Assembly (NCBI RefSeq): GCF_024868665.1
Contig: NC_079914.1
Span: 7,159,984 to 7,223,983 of the forward strand
DNA from: Triplophysa rosa
Taxonomy: Eukaryota > Chordata > Actinopteri > Cypriniformes > Nemacheilidae
Length of the DNA: 64,000 nt
Direction of reading: 5' to 3'
Shown here: positions 1-13,030 of the stretch, piece by piece
Numbering within the stretch: position 1 is the stretch's first letter
Layout of the letters: each line of letters opens with the position of its first letter
Translations under genes and position numbers: made by a program
The notes under the pieces: model-generated
The model's database searches: none
What the model saw: only the letters and a program-made list of their open reading frames with translations
Told to the model about the DNA's origin: nothing

Positions 1-800
1 CTTCTACACTCCACCGCTCAGTAAGCACCAATTCAACAGGACCTATGCCCCAGCAGGAACCCATATCTCCATCAATACAGCCTCATCTGCTCCAGCAAAA
101 GCTTGTGACTTCTCTCAGTTGCCGCACCAACCATGCTCCAGCAGGAGCTAGCATCTCCATCATCACAGCCTCAGCCGCCCCGCAGGGGCCAGCTCTTTTC
201 ACTGCTGCAGCAGACACCACCCAACACGAAGCCAGTACCGCCGCAGCGACCCAGGTGCCTTAATCTTACTCCACTCTGCCACAGTAGTGCCGCTCCCCAA
301 GAGCCCTATCTCTACTCCGCAGTAGTGCCCGCTCAACTAGAAGCTTCATCTTCCTTCCTCGCTGCAATAGACACACTAGACCCCGGACCGAGCTTGACGA
401 GCACCTCGCCAACTCAAGCCAGCCTCTTTTGGGGATACGTTGCTCAGGCTGCTGTCCTGCACCAGTTGCATTTTTGGGGGTATGCTCCAGGTTCGGGCAC
501 ACACCGGGCCCGGGGCCCTCTCCCAGGCCAAAGGGCAGGTGTTCCGAGTTCAGGGAGAATCACCGAGCTCAGAGCCCTCGCCCCGGGACAGCACGCCAAA
601 TACGCATACTATCCATCCCAACTTATTATCTGTGAGGTGAACTCGTGAAATTATGTTTTATTAACAAGGTTCGGGAGGAGCACGTACAGATAACTAACTC
701 GGCTGGCTTTCGATTACGAATCACAGCAATCAATTAACGCAGCTGGCTATCAATAAGCAATCACAGCAATCATCCTATCAGCCCTATGCAATGATAGGAT
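1..800 (+). mobile_element. 3' end of a Ngaro/DIRS-like retroelement (left-truncated by window)
   Basis: A GC-rich, proline/glutamine-rich stretch is open from 133 to 648. It is followed by a terminal region at 590-800 that matches, in reverse complement, the repeat-rich element at 39.3-41.5 kb. Shared landmarks are the words gacagcacgccaaatacgca near 590 and gaactcgtgaaattatgtt near 640. Both copies also carry QQTP...KPV.PQRP-like peptide units. The two copies therefore lie in opposite orientation about 39 kb apart. The recombinase part would lie to the left of the window. I cannot say whether the proline-rich stretch is translated; it may be a tandem-repeat region that happens to be open. 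Confidence 0.6.
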
Positions 801-1504
801 GAAGCTCAAATAGTCAAGCTGTCTTGCCCTCATTCTTCCGAATGTTTTGCAACATCCCCGACTTTTCCACATCAAAGACCGTTTTTATAAATATGAATGT
901 TGCCGTGGATTTTAGCGTACGCACACTCTAAGCACGTTTTATAAATGAGGCCCCATATAAAACTCTAAATTATCCGAATTGGCAGAATAAGTACAAGACA
1001 TAAAACACTGGATGACCAACTTCCTTCTTTTAAACTCAGGTCCTCTGAGTAATTTCACGGTTTTATCAAAGAGCTATAAGCAGAATACTGTGAAGTACAA
1101 CCTATTTGGCATTCAAATAAGTTAATTTTAGAGAAAATACATTTCTGACATTTCATGACTTTAAAAATAGAGTGATCGTTAGAATTGCGCTACAGTGTAC
1201 TGTATAATCCATCTATGCGCTTCTGTCCAAATAGACTGAACAGCCTGACGTTTCGTCTTATCACCTGTTTACCGGCACATATTTCATGTGGTGATCTTTA
1301 TTCCTAGAGTTATTCCTCTATTACTAAAATATATTATTTACATGCATTTTAAAGTCTTGCCCAATTAAACTTTCAAGCGTTTTTGCAGCACACCAGTTTT
1401 TTGACATAAGCACAACGCAAGTAAAGCGAGCACACTGCGCCAAGTTATCACCTTAGTCTTAGTCATATTATGCTTAAACAATCACTATCACAATGTTTAT
1501 GTCA
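801..1504. other. AT-rich spacer, nothing recognised
   Basis: Low-GC DNA with no long open frame, no recognisable transposase or reverse transcriptase motif, and no tRNA-like structure that I can see. Confidence 0.5.
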
Positions 1505-1631
1505 GTCAAAGTCAAAGTCTGCTTTATTGTCAATTCTGCCACATGTACAGTACATACATATAGAGAATTGAAATTGGTTTACTCTCAGACCCATGGTGCA
1601 TACAAATAACACTAACATAAGAAATACAGAT

Positions 1632-1663
<32 letters not shown>

Positions 1664-2160
1664 CAGTATATATATAATGTATGTATGTATATATGTGTAT
1701 ATATGTATGTATATATGTGTAAAATACAACTTTACAAGAAGTGATATTTAAAAAAAGAAAAAGATAGGTAATGGCAAATAGTGCAAACCAGTGAAATATA
1801 CAACAGTGCAGATGTGAGGTAGTGCAAAGAGCTTATCAGTCTGTTTAAAGTGACAAAGAGAGCAGGCTTTGTTTAACCTGTCAGAAGATGTAGTTGAAGA
1901 GGGGCAGACCGATGCTGAATGAGGTAGTGAGCAGTCCAATGCTGCATAAAGTGACTTGTACGGGTCAGTGTATGTTGTGTGGGGGGGATGGAAGGACCTG
2001 CTGATGTGGTCAGAGTTCAGTGGTGCATGGGGCAAGAGAGGGGAGGGAGGGAGTTTAGCTTCCTGAGTGCCTTTTGGATGAAGTTCTCCATTAGTTTGCT
2101 GGTCTTGGCCTGGAGACTCCGCACTCTCTTATATGTATAAATGTCGATTTTTCTGTGACA
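1505..2160. repeat. Dispersed fish repeat with embedded TA/TATG microsatellite
   Basis: The stretch opens with the phrase agtcaaagtctgctttattg and continues with motifs (agtgcaaa..., agtttagcttcctgag...) of a type common in teleost dispersed repeats. At about 1630-1720 there is an alternating TA / TATG / TGTA microsatellite. No coding frame is kept. I recognise the style of repeat but cannot assign the family. Confidence 0.4.
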
Positions 2161-2965
2161 CCCTATCATAATTTTTGGCCCATGTCTGGCCAACTCAATA
2201 AAATAATCCATGGATCCATTGTTTAAGGGGTTCTCTATTAAGTGCCCTATTTGAGATCCTACAAATTGCTAGATTTACTAAACAGGGCAAAATAGCGCGA
2301 GAACGCAATTTTAAAAAAGCGCAGATGGGAGAGGAAAGTTCTGCGGGTGATTTAAATGCTCACATTAAAAAACACAGGCGCCAAATCTTATTCCCATGAT
2401 GATCAACGCAATCTACAAAGAGAAGCACAAATTAGTGCAGGGTTTAAGACTTGCTTTTTTGGGGTGTTAAATAAAGCCACAAATACCAGTACAATGACGA
2501 GCGCAAACCTTAGTAAATCACATTGCGTGATTCGTTTAAATACTTACTTCTCATTAAGTTTGCATATCAACAGGAAACTCCTACAAATGCATATGCAATA
2601 AGGTCACTCTCAAAAACAGTGGCGTCCACTACTTTTGAGCGATAACTTTCACTGGGTGTTTTTAGTAAATTCAGACAGTAGTTTATATGCCAAAAGAGGC
2701 ATTTGCACTGCCGCAGCTGTTATTACTGTGTCACCAATAATGTAAAGTATCACTTTGTAAAAGTAACAAAACAGTTTAAAGTGAATAATTGTCCATGTGA
2801 ATCATAGTAATCTGCTAAATGAGTAAAAATGAACTATGCAAAAATTGTTAATACTGTTATTGCAAATTACGTGCAAAGTTCATCCACTGTTATTTGATCA
2901 GTTAATCAATAAAATAAATGAACTAATATGGACTATAACAGTAATATTTTGTTGAGATAATTAGG
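2161..2965. other. AT-rich spacer upstream of vitellogenin A
   Basis: No coding or structural feature recognised. This is ordinary AT-rich intergenic DNA. Confidence 0.45.
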
Positions 2966-2978
2966 GGCCAGGGTAACC
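2966..2978. promoter_or_regulatory. Distal ERE-like site, vitellogenin A
   Basis: GGCCAgggTAACC differs at two positions from the oestrogen response element consensus GGTCAnnnTGACC. It lies 1.14 kb before the start codon. The same word sits upstream of copies B and C at comparable sites. Oestrogen receptor binding is inferred from the known regulation of vitellogenin genes; the match is imperfect. Confidence 0.4.
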
Positions 2979-3939
2979 TGACCCAAAACTGATAGCTCTA
3001 TGTCATCAAGCCAGTTTAACATAATGATTATACAATGTAAAGGGGACAGAGCATATCAGCTTGAAACTGTCCAGTCTATCAAATAAAAAAGGTAAAACAA
3101 GTATTAGGAATTGGTAATGGGATATACTAATGCATAAGTGACCGTTGTTACCTAGTTGCACATTGTAATTGTTAACAGTCCCAAATAAACAGTAAATAAA
3201 TAAATAGTCACAAATTGACATTTTAGCTTTTTCATTCATAATTTCTTCTAGAATTTTTACTTGATAATTTAACATATGAATTTAGTGACTCAGATTGATC
3301 AGCCACAACATTAAAGCTACTAAAAAGTCAAGTGAATAACATAAATTACAGTATACAGAATGATTATAATGGTACCTGTTGAGGACTGGGATATATGAGG
3401 CAGCAAGTGAATGTGAAGTGAATTTCTGAGTGACTTTCTTAAAAGATCTGCCTGACTTTGAATTTCTGAAAAGATCTGAGTGACTTTGAGAGGGTTCAAA
3501 TAATGATGGCTAGACAGCTTGGCCAGGAATCTTCGAAACATAGCTGTATGTGGGGTGTTCCTATGCAGTGGTTAGTACCTAGCAAAAGTGGTGGCAGGAA
3601 GAACAACTAGTGAATCGACTTCAGGGTCATGGGCCCATAAGGATCATTGATGCAAGTGGGGAGCAACAGCTACAATAGCCCATCTTAGGCCAATCACACA
3701 GAAGAGTGGCTGCAATAGCCCCAGACTACAGGTTAGAGTGCCCAGGAATGATCTGAGGAACATGACAAAGACTTCAAAGTCTTGCTTTGGGGTACCATGC
3801 TCAAATGTTTACCTTGAAACTTTATCTCCTGATGAAATGACAAAATATACATATTTTTTCTGTCTGCCTTTCTTGCGTAAGGTGAAAAATAATTCACGGT
3901 GGACATGAGGACATTGTCCTGGAGGATGACCAGATGGTA
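2979..3939. other. 5' flank of vitellogenin A
   Basis: AT-rich flank without a recognisable gene. Nothing beyond the ERE-like sites at its two ends is supported. Confidence 0.4.
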
Positions 3940-3952
3940 GGCCAGGTTAACC
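3940..3952. promoter_or_regulatory. Proximal ERE-like site, vitellogenin A
   Basis: GGCCAggtTAACC has two mismatches to GGTCAnnnTGACC and lies 170 bases before the start codon. It sits in a block conserved with copies B and C (gacattg.cctggaggatgac followed by the site and cctaac). Confidence 0.45.
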
Positions 3953-4062
3953 TAACCTCTGTGCTCAAAATTAGTTGATCTTGTCTGATGTACAAAGTGA
4001 TATGAACCTAAGACATCTGTTAATCAATTACAAAAACTAATACTTTGTCAGCAAGAAACTAC

Positions 4063-4069
4063 TATAAAA
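4063..4069 (+). promoter_or_regulatory. TATA box, vitellogenin A
   Basis: TATAAAA lies 47 bases before the ATG. Its surroundings are conserved in copies B and C. Transcription would start about 30 bases downstream, giving a 5' untranslated leader of only about 15 bases, as is usual for fish vitellogenins. Confidence 0.75.
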
Positions 4070-4109
4070 AGCTCTCTACATCTCTGGAGTTCTTCACCAA
4101 CCACCAGCC

Positions 4110-7100
4110 ATGAGAGTTGTTGTGCTTGCCCTGACAGTGGCCTTCGTGGGTAAGTCAAAATTTATACATTTTATGCTTAAAGGTGATTCAGATAAACTCG
4201 CCAGTTTAAAGGAAACATTTTGAAACCTGAATTAAATGGCAAAATGTGATTGTCCTGTTTCTTGTTTACAGCCTGTCAACAGATTAACCTTGGTAAGTTT
4301 TATGAGTAGCTAAATATGTTATTTTAAATTTTGTTCTTGATGTCTGTATGGTAGTGTGATCATTTAATGAATAATAAATAAATTGAATAAAGTGGCAATT
4401 TAAAATCTCCAACTCCTTTCAGTTCCTGAGTTTACCCTCGACAAGACCTATGTGTACAAGTATGAGGCTCTGCTCTTGGGCGGTCTCCCTCAAGAAGGTC
4501 TGGCCAGAGCAGGAATTAAACTCAGCAGCAAGGTTCTTCTCACTGCGATGACAGAAAATATTTTCCTGATGAAGGTAAATTTGACAAAGAACTAGATTTT
4601 TGAAGTTGTATTTCGAGGCAAAACAAAGATGTACTACAACAGCAAGCACATTACCGTACCATCCTTTAAGTGAAAATGTTTCCATTCAGCTCATGGATCC
4701 TCTGCTCTTTGAGTATGGGGGCATCTGGCCCAAGGATCCTTTTGTTCCTGCCACTAAGCTAACCACAGCACTGGCCGCTGAGCTTCAGATTCCCATCAAG
4801 TTTGAGTATGCTAATGGTGTGGTTGGAAAGATATTTGCCCCAGCAGGAGTGTCCCCTACTGTCATGAACTTGCACAGAGGAATCCTCAACATCCTTCAGC
4901 TCAACCTCAAGAAGACCCAGAACGTCTATGAACTTCAAGAGGTGAGGAATTGACCCAAGTACATTTTAATATATTTTAAAATGTGCAAACTAACTTACAT
5001 AGCTTCTCCTTAAAGGCTGGAGCTCAGGGAGTGTGCAGGACACACTATATCATAAATGAAGATCTAAAAGCCAACCATATTATTGTCACAAAGTCTAAGG
5101 ACCTCAGCCACTGTCAGGAAAGAATCATGAAGGACATAGGCTTGGCATACGCAGAGAGATGTGCCGAATGCACACGGGTAATGAAAGTCTAGAATTATTA
5201 TTTGATTCATTCGATTATATACATTTATACTATATGTTAATAGATAAATGGTTACATTGTTTTAACAGCGTGTCAAAAGTCTTATTGAAACTGCAACTTA
5301 CAACTACATCATGAAACCAGCTGCCACCGGTGTACTGATCACTGAAGCAACAGTTGAGGAAGTTCATCAGTTCTCACCACTCAATGAGATTCATGGTGCT
5401 GCCATGATGGAAGCAAAGTATGCATGAGCCAGCGATATTACTTTAAAATTGTAAAAAAAAAAGTGTATATAAAACTAAAAGTGAATTTTTGTTTCAGACA
5501 AACTTTGAATTTTGTTGAGATTGAGAAGGCCCCTGTTGTTCCCATCAAAGCTGATTACCTGCCCCGGGGATCCCTGCAGTATGAGTTTGCATCTGAGATT
5601 CTTCAGACCCCTATTCAATTACTGAAAATCAGTGATGCACCAGCCCAGGTTGAATTAAATGTTCAAGTTAATTTACATTTAATGTTTTATGTTAAGAAAA
5701 TGCATCCACGCTATCACCAGTCGAAACACTACACATCTTTATACTTTCTTCTAGATCATAGAGGTCCTGAAGCACTTAGTTGCTAACAATATGGCTATGG
5801 TCCATGATGACGCTCCCCTGAAGTTTATTAAACTAATCCAGCTCCTCCGTGTTGCCACCTTTGAGAACATTGAGGCTATCTGGGCTCAGTTCAAGGGCCA
5901 ACCAGTTTACAGGTGAAGTTTTAAGTAGTACTGTACATCAAATAAACTCATACAGCAATGTTGATCTTACTTATGACTAATACAATAAATCTGTTAGGCG
6001 CTGGCTTCTGGATGCTCTTCCCGCTGTTGGCACACCAGTCATTGTAAAATTTATTAAGGAGAAGTTTCTGGCTGGTGAACTTACCATTCCTGAATTCATT
6101 CAGGCTCTTGTGATGGCTCTGCAAATGGTCACTGCTGATTTGGAAACCACCCAGTTGACTGCTGTGGGTACATTTTACTATTCTCAAAATTGCAAATATT
6201 ACCAACCCAATTACAGGTGATTATAAAAAATCTTTTTAACAGAGTTTGGCTATGCATGAGAGAATCGCGACAATCCCAGCTGTGCGTGAAGTGGTCATGC
6301 TTGGATATGGTTCTATGATCGCCAAGCACTGTATTGCAGTACCCACCTGCCCTGTTGAGCTCCTCAGGGTAAAAACATTAATCCATGCTTATGTCTTGAT
6401 AAGGATTTGCTAGTTACTACAATTTCAATTTTTTTTGTGCATTCAAACCCTCAGCCCATCCATGATATGGCTGCAGATGCCATTGCCAAGAATGACATTC
6501 CTGAACTCTCACTGGTTCTCAAAGTTCTGGGCAATGCTGGTCACCCAGCTAGTCTTAAAACGATCATGAAGCTCCTGCCAGGACTAAGAACTGCCGCTAC
6601 TACTCTGCCCATTAGAGTTCAGGTTGATGCCATCTTGGCACTGAGGAACATTGCCAAGAAAGAGCCCAAACTGGTAAATCTCAGATATTGCAGTCATTCA
6701 AAATACATAAATATTTTTTTTGTTTAAAAAAATTACTTACCTTATTTCCCACCTCAGGTTCAGCCAGTGGCCTTGCAGCTCTTATTGGACAGAGCTCTCC
6801 ACCCTGAAGTGCGCATGGTTGCTTGTATTGTGTTGTTTGAGACAAAGCCCTCAGTGGCTCTTGTTTCCAGTCTTGCTGGTGCTTTGAGGATTGAGCCAAA
6901 CATGCATGTGGCAAGCTTTGCCTATTCCCACATTAAGTCCTTGACCAGAATCACTGCTCCTGATATGGCAGCTGTGTAAGAATAGCAATAATATATGTAT
7001 ATACTATATATAAATACTTTATCTCTTCATTTAAACACAAGCCCTGATGTGATCATGGTTTTCCATTTTTAGTGCTGGAGCAGCTAGTGTTGCCATGAAG

Positions 7101-10100
7101 CTCTTGAGCCCCAAGTTGGACAGACTTAGTTTCCGTTTCAGCAGAGCCCTTACACTGGACTTCTATCATAGTAAGTCACAGCCACTGTAAATCATAATAT
7201 TCAGTGATAAACAGGAACCACAAGCATTTGTTAAAATCTTTATATTGACTATTCATTAAATTGGTTTCTCTGTCGACGTGAAGCTCCTCTAATGATTGGA
7301 GCTGCTGGTAGTGCCTACATGATCAATGATGCCGCCACCATCCTGCCCAGAGCTGTTGTAGCTAAAGCACGTGCCTACCTGGCTGGAGCTGCTGCTGATG
7401 TTTTTGAGGTGGGGCTCCAAAAACATTTTTCTTTTAAAATGTTTTAATAAAATTTGAAAATACTCATTTGAATATTTTAAACAGATTGGTGTGAGAACTG
7501 AAGGAATCCAGGAGGCTCTTCTGCAATCTCCTGCTGCTGATGAAAGTGTTGACCGTATCACAAAAATAAAGCGCACTCTGAGAGCAGTAAGTTAAGTCTA
7601 TTTAACTGTTTGTAGTTGAAAGCTGTTTTAAACATGCATCTTACCTTTCATTTCAACTTCTCAAGCTCACTAACTGGAAGGCTCTTCCAACCAACCAGCC
7701 ATTGGCTTCAGCCTATGTCAAAATACTTGGACAAGAAGTGGCCTTTGTCAACATTGACAAGACTGTCATTGAACAAGCAATACCGGTATTGTGATGTACT
7801 TTATGTCCCCTCTCTCATTACTGTAGGTTACAGATTACAACCAAAATGTAAAATTTCTCATAAATACCATCCTCTAGCTTGCCACTGGACCCAAACCACG
7901 TGAACTTTTGAAGGAAGCCCTTAAAGCATTACAAGAAGGAATTGCTGTGCAGTATGCCAAACCTCTGCTAGCGGCTGAAGTGCGTCGTATCTTGCCAACA
8001 GCAGTTGGTGTACCCATGGAGCTCAGTTTGTACACTGCTGCTGTTGCTGCTGCAGCTGTCAATGGTGCATATTTTATTTTTTATTTTTCATGTTCTTTCC
8101 TAGTTTATGAGACAACATTTTCATGTTATGCTGTTCATTCCTCCAGTGAAGGCCACTATTACACCTCCTCTTCCCGAGCAGCTGGAGACCTTCACTCTTG
8201 AGCAGCTGAAGAGGACTGACGTTCAACTGGTAGCTGAAGCCAGACCAAGGTACACAGTAATAGCTGCATACATGAAGATGAATATAGTAAAATATGAAAA
8301 TATATAGCAGTTTTCAAACACAACCTCCCTTCTTCTTTCAGTGTTGCTCTGCAGACTTTTGCTGTGATAGGAATAAACACTGCCTTCATTCAAGCTGCTG
8401 TAATGGCCAAAGGAAAGATCCGTACAATCCTCCCTGGAAAAATAGCTGCTAGAGCTGACATTCTTAAGGGCAACTACAAGGTGGAGGCCCTGCCTGTTGA
8501 GGTTCCTGAACATATTGCTACCGTGAGGTAGTCCAATCTTGATGAAACACATTTTTTTAGTTATTTGATTTTCTAAGATAGTTTACCAACAGTTTTCTGC
8601 AAAATGTCCAAAGAGCTTGAAAAAATGTAAAGGTTTACCATCACTGTTTTTGGACAGTTTTGAGACTCTTGCTGTGATCAGAAATATTGAAGAGCCTACT
8701 GCTGAGAGGATTGTTCCCTTGGTACCTGATTTGTCTCTGCAAAACTCCCGAACACATCTGGCTGGTGACGTGGTAAAATTAATCTTACATTTCCAAAGAT
8801 TTGCATGAGGTTTTATTTGCTTTAAGATTAATTTCTTTTTTCTTTTCAGTCTTCTGAGACCACTGGGTATGATATGTCAGCTGAGGTTCCTCTGAGAGCT
8901 GCTGCTCCACTGCACAAGACCCTCTGTCTTGTTGTCCCATACATTGAAATCAAGGGATGCATTGAGGTGCACTCTCAAAATGCTGCTTTTATCAAGAATG
9001 CTCCTCTGTTCTACATATTAGGACAGCACTCAGTGCGTGCTGCAGTGGCCAGAGGTATTCTTTTAAATCTTTTTTATATTTTATTTTTCCCCAGAAAAAG
9101 GATCATTAATGGTTTGCCATGTTACTTGCAGGTGATGGTCCTGCAGTTGAAAGACTGGAGCTTGAGGTTCAAGTTGGTCCTAGAGCTGCTGAGAGACTCC
9201 TTAAGCAAATCAACCTTGTTGATGAGGAAACTCCAGAGGGAAAGACCATCCTGCTGAAACTGAGGGAAATCCTGGACGCTGAAGCCAAAAATGCTCCTGT
9301 TTCTTCTAAAAGTAGCAGCAGCAGCAGCAGCAGCCGTTCAAGCAGTTCAAGCTCCTCCATGTCCAGTTCTCGCATGAGTAAGGTGAGGACATGTATTGTT
9401 GGAAGGCTTTAAGTGTCAAATTTCTTTACGAACCATAAGTAATTATATATTTTTAATGAATTTTCAGACTGCCACCATCATTGAGCCTTTCAAGAAATTT
9501 CACAAAGATCGGGTAACCTGGGAATTCCACTGTTAACAGTAATGTAACAGTATAGAATTTGTATGAGCTGTATTGCATAATTTGTTACAAATGTTTTTTT
9601 TCTTACAGTACCTGGCACCCCATGGAGTTTCAAAGGCAGTAAGCAGTGGAAGCACAGCAGCCAGCTTTGAAGTCATCCGCAAACAGGTGAATTAATTTGT
9701 GTTATTCATAATTAGGGCTGTCAACGTTAACGCATGTGATTAATTTTTTCAAATTAACGCGTGAAAAATATTTAACGCAATTAACGCAGCATCCGTTTGT
9801 TTTGACATTTTTTGTCTAGCGTTACATTATGTAATCACGCTCTTATTCGTGTACAGGCTTTTAAACCACTTAAGCGCGATTTTAAACAGTTGCTTTAACG
9901 CGTTCAATGAAGATAGACCGCTTCTAAACTGTGGGACGCGGCAAAACGCAACGCGAGGTCCAGTCTGGTGTAAACAGTCACGGGCTGAAGGCTGCGTCGG
10001 TGAATCTCTGTCAGACAGCGCATCCGTGTTAAGTTCTCTTTCGTGCTTGAATGGATAAAACCACACAAGATTATGTCAGAAAGCCCGTTTTGTCTAGCAT

Positions 10101-11589
10101 TTTCTTAAGCAAGACTTCAAAGTGTAAAATAAAATCTTAAATGAATGCAAAGAGTTGTGAAAATGGGAATGCGGTGACGGTCGGATCTGCGTACTGAGAC
10201 AGCTCTTAAAGGGGCCGCGTTCTTAAACCTGCTGCTGTGACTCCTGTCACCAACGTTAATCAAAGAACAAAATAAAAGAAGAAATCAATGTGATTTTGTA
10301 GCTTTAATGAGAATTATTCTGCATTTAATTTATAATTTAGCATTAAAGACTGTAAAGTGTTTGAGAACTTCCTTCAATTTAATAGAGACATCAGTTACAG
10401 GACTAATATCAAAATGTTTTCTTTCATTCATAAAATGACGCTGTTAAAGAAATATGTTGTTTCTACATCAATTTGAAGATTAAATGTGAAATTATTCAAA
10501 TGTAAAAGTATATTTTAAAATATTATTGTTATGTGTGATTAATCGTGATTAATCACAGAAAATGTGTGATTAATCCGATTATTTTTTTTAATCGATTGAC
10601 AGCACTATAATACAAAGTCTAAATGTGTTTTTGACAATGTCCAATTTATGTTTTCAGGCTAAGTTCCTTGGAAATGCTGCTCCACCTGTTTTTGCTGTTA
10701 TTGCCCGTGCCGTAAGAGTTGACCACAAGCTGTTGGGCTACCAACTTGGTGCTTACTTTGACAAGTCAACAGCAAGAGTGCAGCTTATTGTTTCCTCAAT
10801 TGCTGAAAATGACAACATGAAGATTTGTGCTGATGGTGTCCTGTTGAGCAAGCACAAAGTCACTGTAAGATTCGAACTCCTGCAATTGTAAAAAACAGAA
10901 ATAGTCCAATTGACAAGTTTTTTTATGTTGAACTGCCTGTACTTGTTGAATGATTTACTTAAACAAAGCCCAAACCTGCCTTTCAGGCCAAAGTTGCTTG
11001 GGGTCCAGAGTGTCAACAATATGCAGTCACTGCCAAAGCTGAAGCTGGTGTTCTCGGAGAATTCCCTGCTGCCCGTCTGGAGTTGGAATGGGAAAGGCTT
11101 CCTTTAATTGTCACCACATATGCTAAAAAGTAATGTTAATCAACAACAAATTCTTGAGGTATCGGTAAAAATTAAATTGACTGATTATTATCTGTCTTAT
11201 CTGTTCTCTTTGTACCACTTCTCAATTAGGCTGTCTAAGCATATCCCTATGGCAGCTCTCAAGGCGGGATTCAAGCTTGAAAGAGTCACGAACAGTGAGA
11301 AAGAGATTGAACTGACTGCAGCCTTGCCAACTCAAAGGACTCTGAATGTCATTGCTAGGATTCCAGAGGTGAGATGCCAAAAAGCTCTATTAAACTATTT
11401 ATGTCACTGAAAAATATAATGTAAACAACTGAATTATTAAACAACTTATTTTGTCTCTTGCTCTAGATGACACTGTCAAGAATGGCTATTCCTCTTCCCT
11501 ACGCTGTTCCCATCAATCCCGACGGAACTTTTTCTATTCACATTGATGATGACATTCTGACCTGGCTTAAGAACCACTGGGAGGAATAA
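4110..11589 (+). CDS. vtg1: Vitellogenin, type I (VtgAo1-like), copy A, 28 exons
   Basis: Egg-yolk precursor: a secreted lipoprotein made in liver and taken up by oocytes. Exons by GT-AG sites and frame: 4110-4149, 4272-4292, 4423-4574, 4690-4941, 5016-5177, 5269-5417, 5498-5648, 5755-5912, 5998-6163, 6243-6368, 6455-6673, 6758-6975, 7073-7170, 7284-7408, 7485-7586, 7666-7785, 7878-8064, 8147-8249, 8342-8527, 8658-8772, 8850-9054, 9132-9382, 9468-9512, 9609-9686, 10658-10864, 10987-11129, 11230-11368, 11467-11589. The joined frame is 4041 nt (1346 aa) with no stop. Signal peptide [14 protein letters not shown] is followed by the lipovitellin N-terminal domain. VTKSKDL near residue 180 resembles the receptor-binding motif described in other fish vitellogenins. 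A short phosvitin-like serine tract lies near 1074-1102, then the second lipovitellin part. The vWF-D C-terminus is absent, as in known cypriniform type I proteins. Exon 20 carries four codons more than B and C. Intron 24 holds a MITE. Confidence 0.96.
9713..10607. mobile_element. TIR element (MITE-like) in intron 24 of vitellogenin A
   Basis: About 895 bases start tagggctgtcaa and end ttgacagcacta, 12-base termini that are reverse complements with one mismatch. Sub-terminal attaacgc / taatcgtgattaatcaca motifs are typical of a non-autonomous DNA transposon common in fish. Introns 24 of copies B and C are about 75 bases and lack it. The flanks share TA or ATAAT, so the exact duplication and superfamily are unresolved. 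Confidence 0.7.
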
Positions 11590-11683
11590 CCATTTAACAT
11601 TTAGATTTTACATTCTCTGAAGAAAATGTGGACAGTGTTTATGTGGTTGACAATCTAAATGAATGTGTATGCAGTGTAATCCT

Positions 11684-11689
11684 AATAAA
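11684..11689 (+). terminator. Polyadenylation signal, vitellogenin A
   Basis: AATAAA lies 95 bases after the stop codon, on the coding strand. Equivalent signals follow copies B and C. Confidence 0.7.
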
Positions 11690-11899
11690 TCTTCAGCAAG
11701 TATCAGTAATGTGTGAATTGTTGTCTTTTCATAACAAAGCCCAGGAACACCCATGATAAATGCTGTAGAAAATGTGTCAGGTTCTTGGCTCAACAGTCTG
11801 TTACACCATGATCTCAACTTCATAAACGATTCAAATGTTTCAATATAAACATAGATGAGCAAGACATTCAAAAGCAACTAGCTGTAGATGTTGTACCAT

Positions 11900-13030
11900 C
11901 AAACATATTTTTAAACTACTTGAACCTTTCCAATCAGGTTTCAGAATGGGTATATCCTATTTATTGAATCATCCTCTGTTTGTTGAAAAAACTACAAATC
12001 TGAAACTGTATCAGTTTGTCAGGGTATTCCTTATGGGTTGGTGTTGGGCTCAGCTGTTTTCACATTTATCTGACCCCCTTGGGCAGATATTGTAAACTAT
12101 GGCCTAGTGCAGGGGTTCCCTAACTTTTCAGCCCGCGACCCCCAAAATAACAGTGCCAGGGACTCGAGACCCCCACTATCCTCGGAGGTGGGTAAAGTAT
12201 ACAAACATTGCGCGCAGCTGCATACATAAACTTATTAGGTCTATCCAAACACGCACATAATGACAGCACAAAAGAACACAGTCTAACATAAAATGACTTT
12301 ATAGTTATTTACTCATTATTTTACTTGTTGTTACGCATAAACCATAATCTATTACTACAGATGGTCAAATTTCATCAAACTGATTCGAGTGCTGATGGAT
12401 GTCCTCTTTATGCAGACACCAGCCTCTTTTCGTAGCCTACCTGAGGACGATAGCCTTTCTGACTGCAGCGCTTCTCCGCCCTCGTCCGCTGGCCTCCCTG
12501 CGTTGTCTTTGGTTGATATTAACCAACGTTTCATTTAGACAAATAAAAATATCCTGAATTTAAAGCCTAAAAATAATCTGGGTGCACATATGGGAATGTT
12601 TAACGTGGTGCTGTAAATTGACTTGCTGCACCTAACCTAATGCGGTTGCTAATGTGACGTAATCACTTAGGGGTCACGATCGAGGGGGAGGAAATTCCAA
12701 AGGCTGAAGGCTTTTTATTTGCCCGGTTTTATTTTTAACTTAACTAATGTTTTTATGTTTTGTTACACTTATTGATTGAATACAATATTTCTAATAATAA
12801 AAAAATATTTATGGAAATCATCTTTTGACCCCACCCTCGCGGCCTTGAGACCCCTACTTTGGGAACCCCTGGCCTAGTGTATCACTGCTATGTGGATGAT
12901 ACACAAAGTTAAGTCAGTATCAACCCTGATATCAGTTGCTCCACTGTTTTGAGTGGTTACAAGAATTGAGAACTTGGATGAAGCACAGTTTTGTTTAAAT
13001 AAATAACCCCAAAACATATCTTGCTGGCAC
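11900..13030 (+). mobile_element. L2-like LINE reverse transcriptase remnant, split by a MITE
   Basis: The left part (about 11925-12109) and right part (12872-13025) together give pieces of a non-LTR reverse transcriptase: a PLG-type segment just before the break, then the catalytic YVDDTQ just after it. The two halves are separated by a 762-base hAT MITE. Frameshifts and stops show that the LINE was already decaying. Family assignment rests on motif style only. Confidence 0.6.
12110..12871. mobile_element. Non-autonomous hAT element with 8-bp target duplication
   Basis: Termini caggggttccc and gggaacccctg are inverted repeats of hAT type. The 8-base word gcctagtg flanks both sides exactly (12102-12109 and 12872-12879), as expected for hAT integration. 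The interior has no long open frame, so it would depend on a transposase supplied elsewhere. Confidence 0.9.

Noticed and set aside
6164..6167. Splice donor at 6168 (gtgg|gtac) for vitellogenin A exon 9
   Set aside because: It would put exon 10 out of frame and give an early stop. The GT at 6164 keeps the frame and matches copies B and C.
9169..9375. Leucine-rich minus-strand frame opposite vitellogenin exon 22
   Set aside because: It is the reverse reading of the AGC serine repeat; the same shadow recurs in copies B and C.
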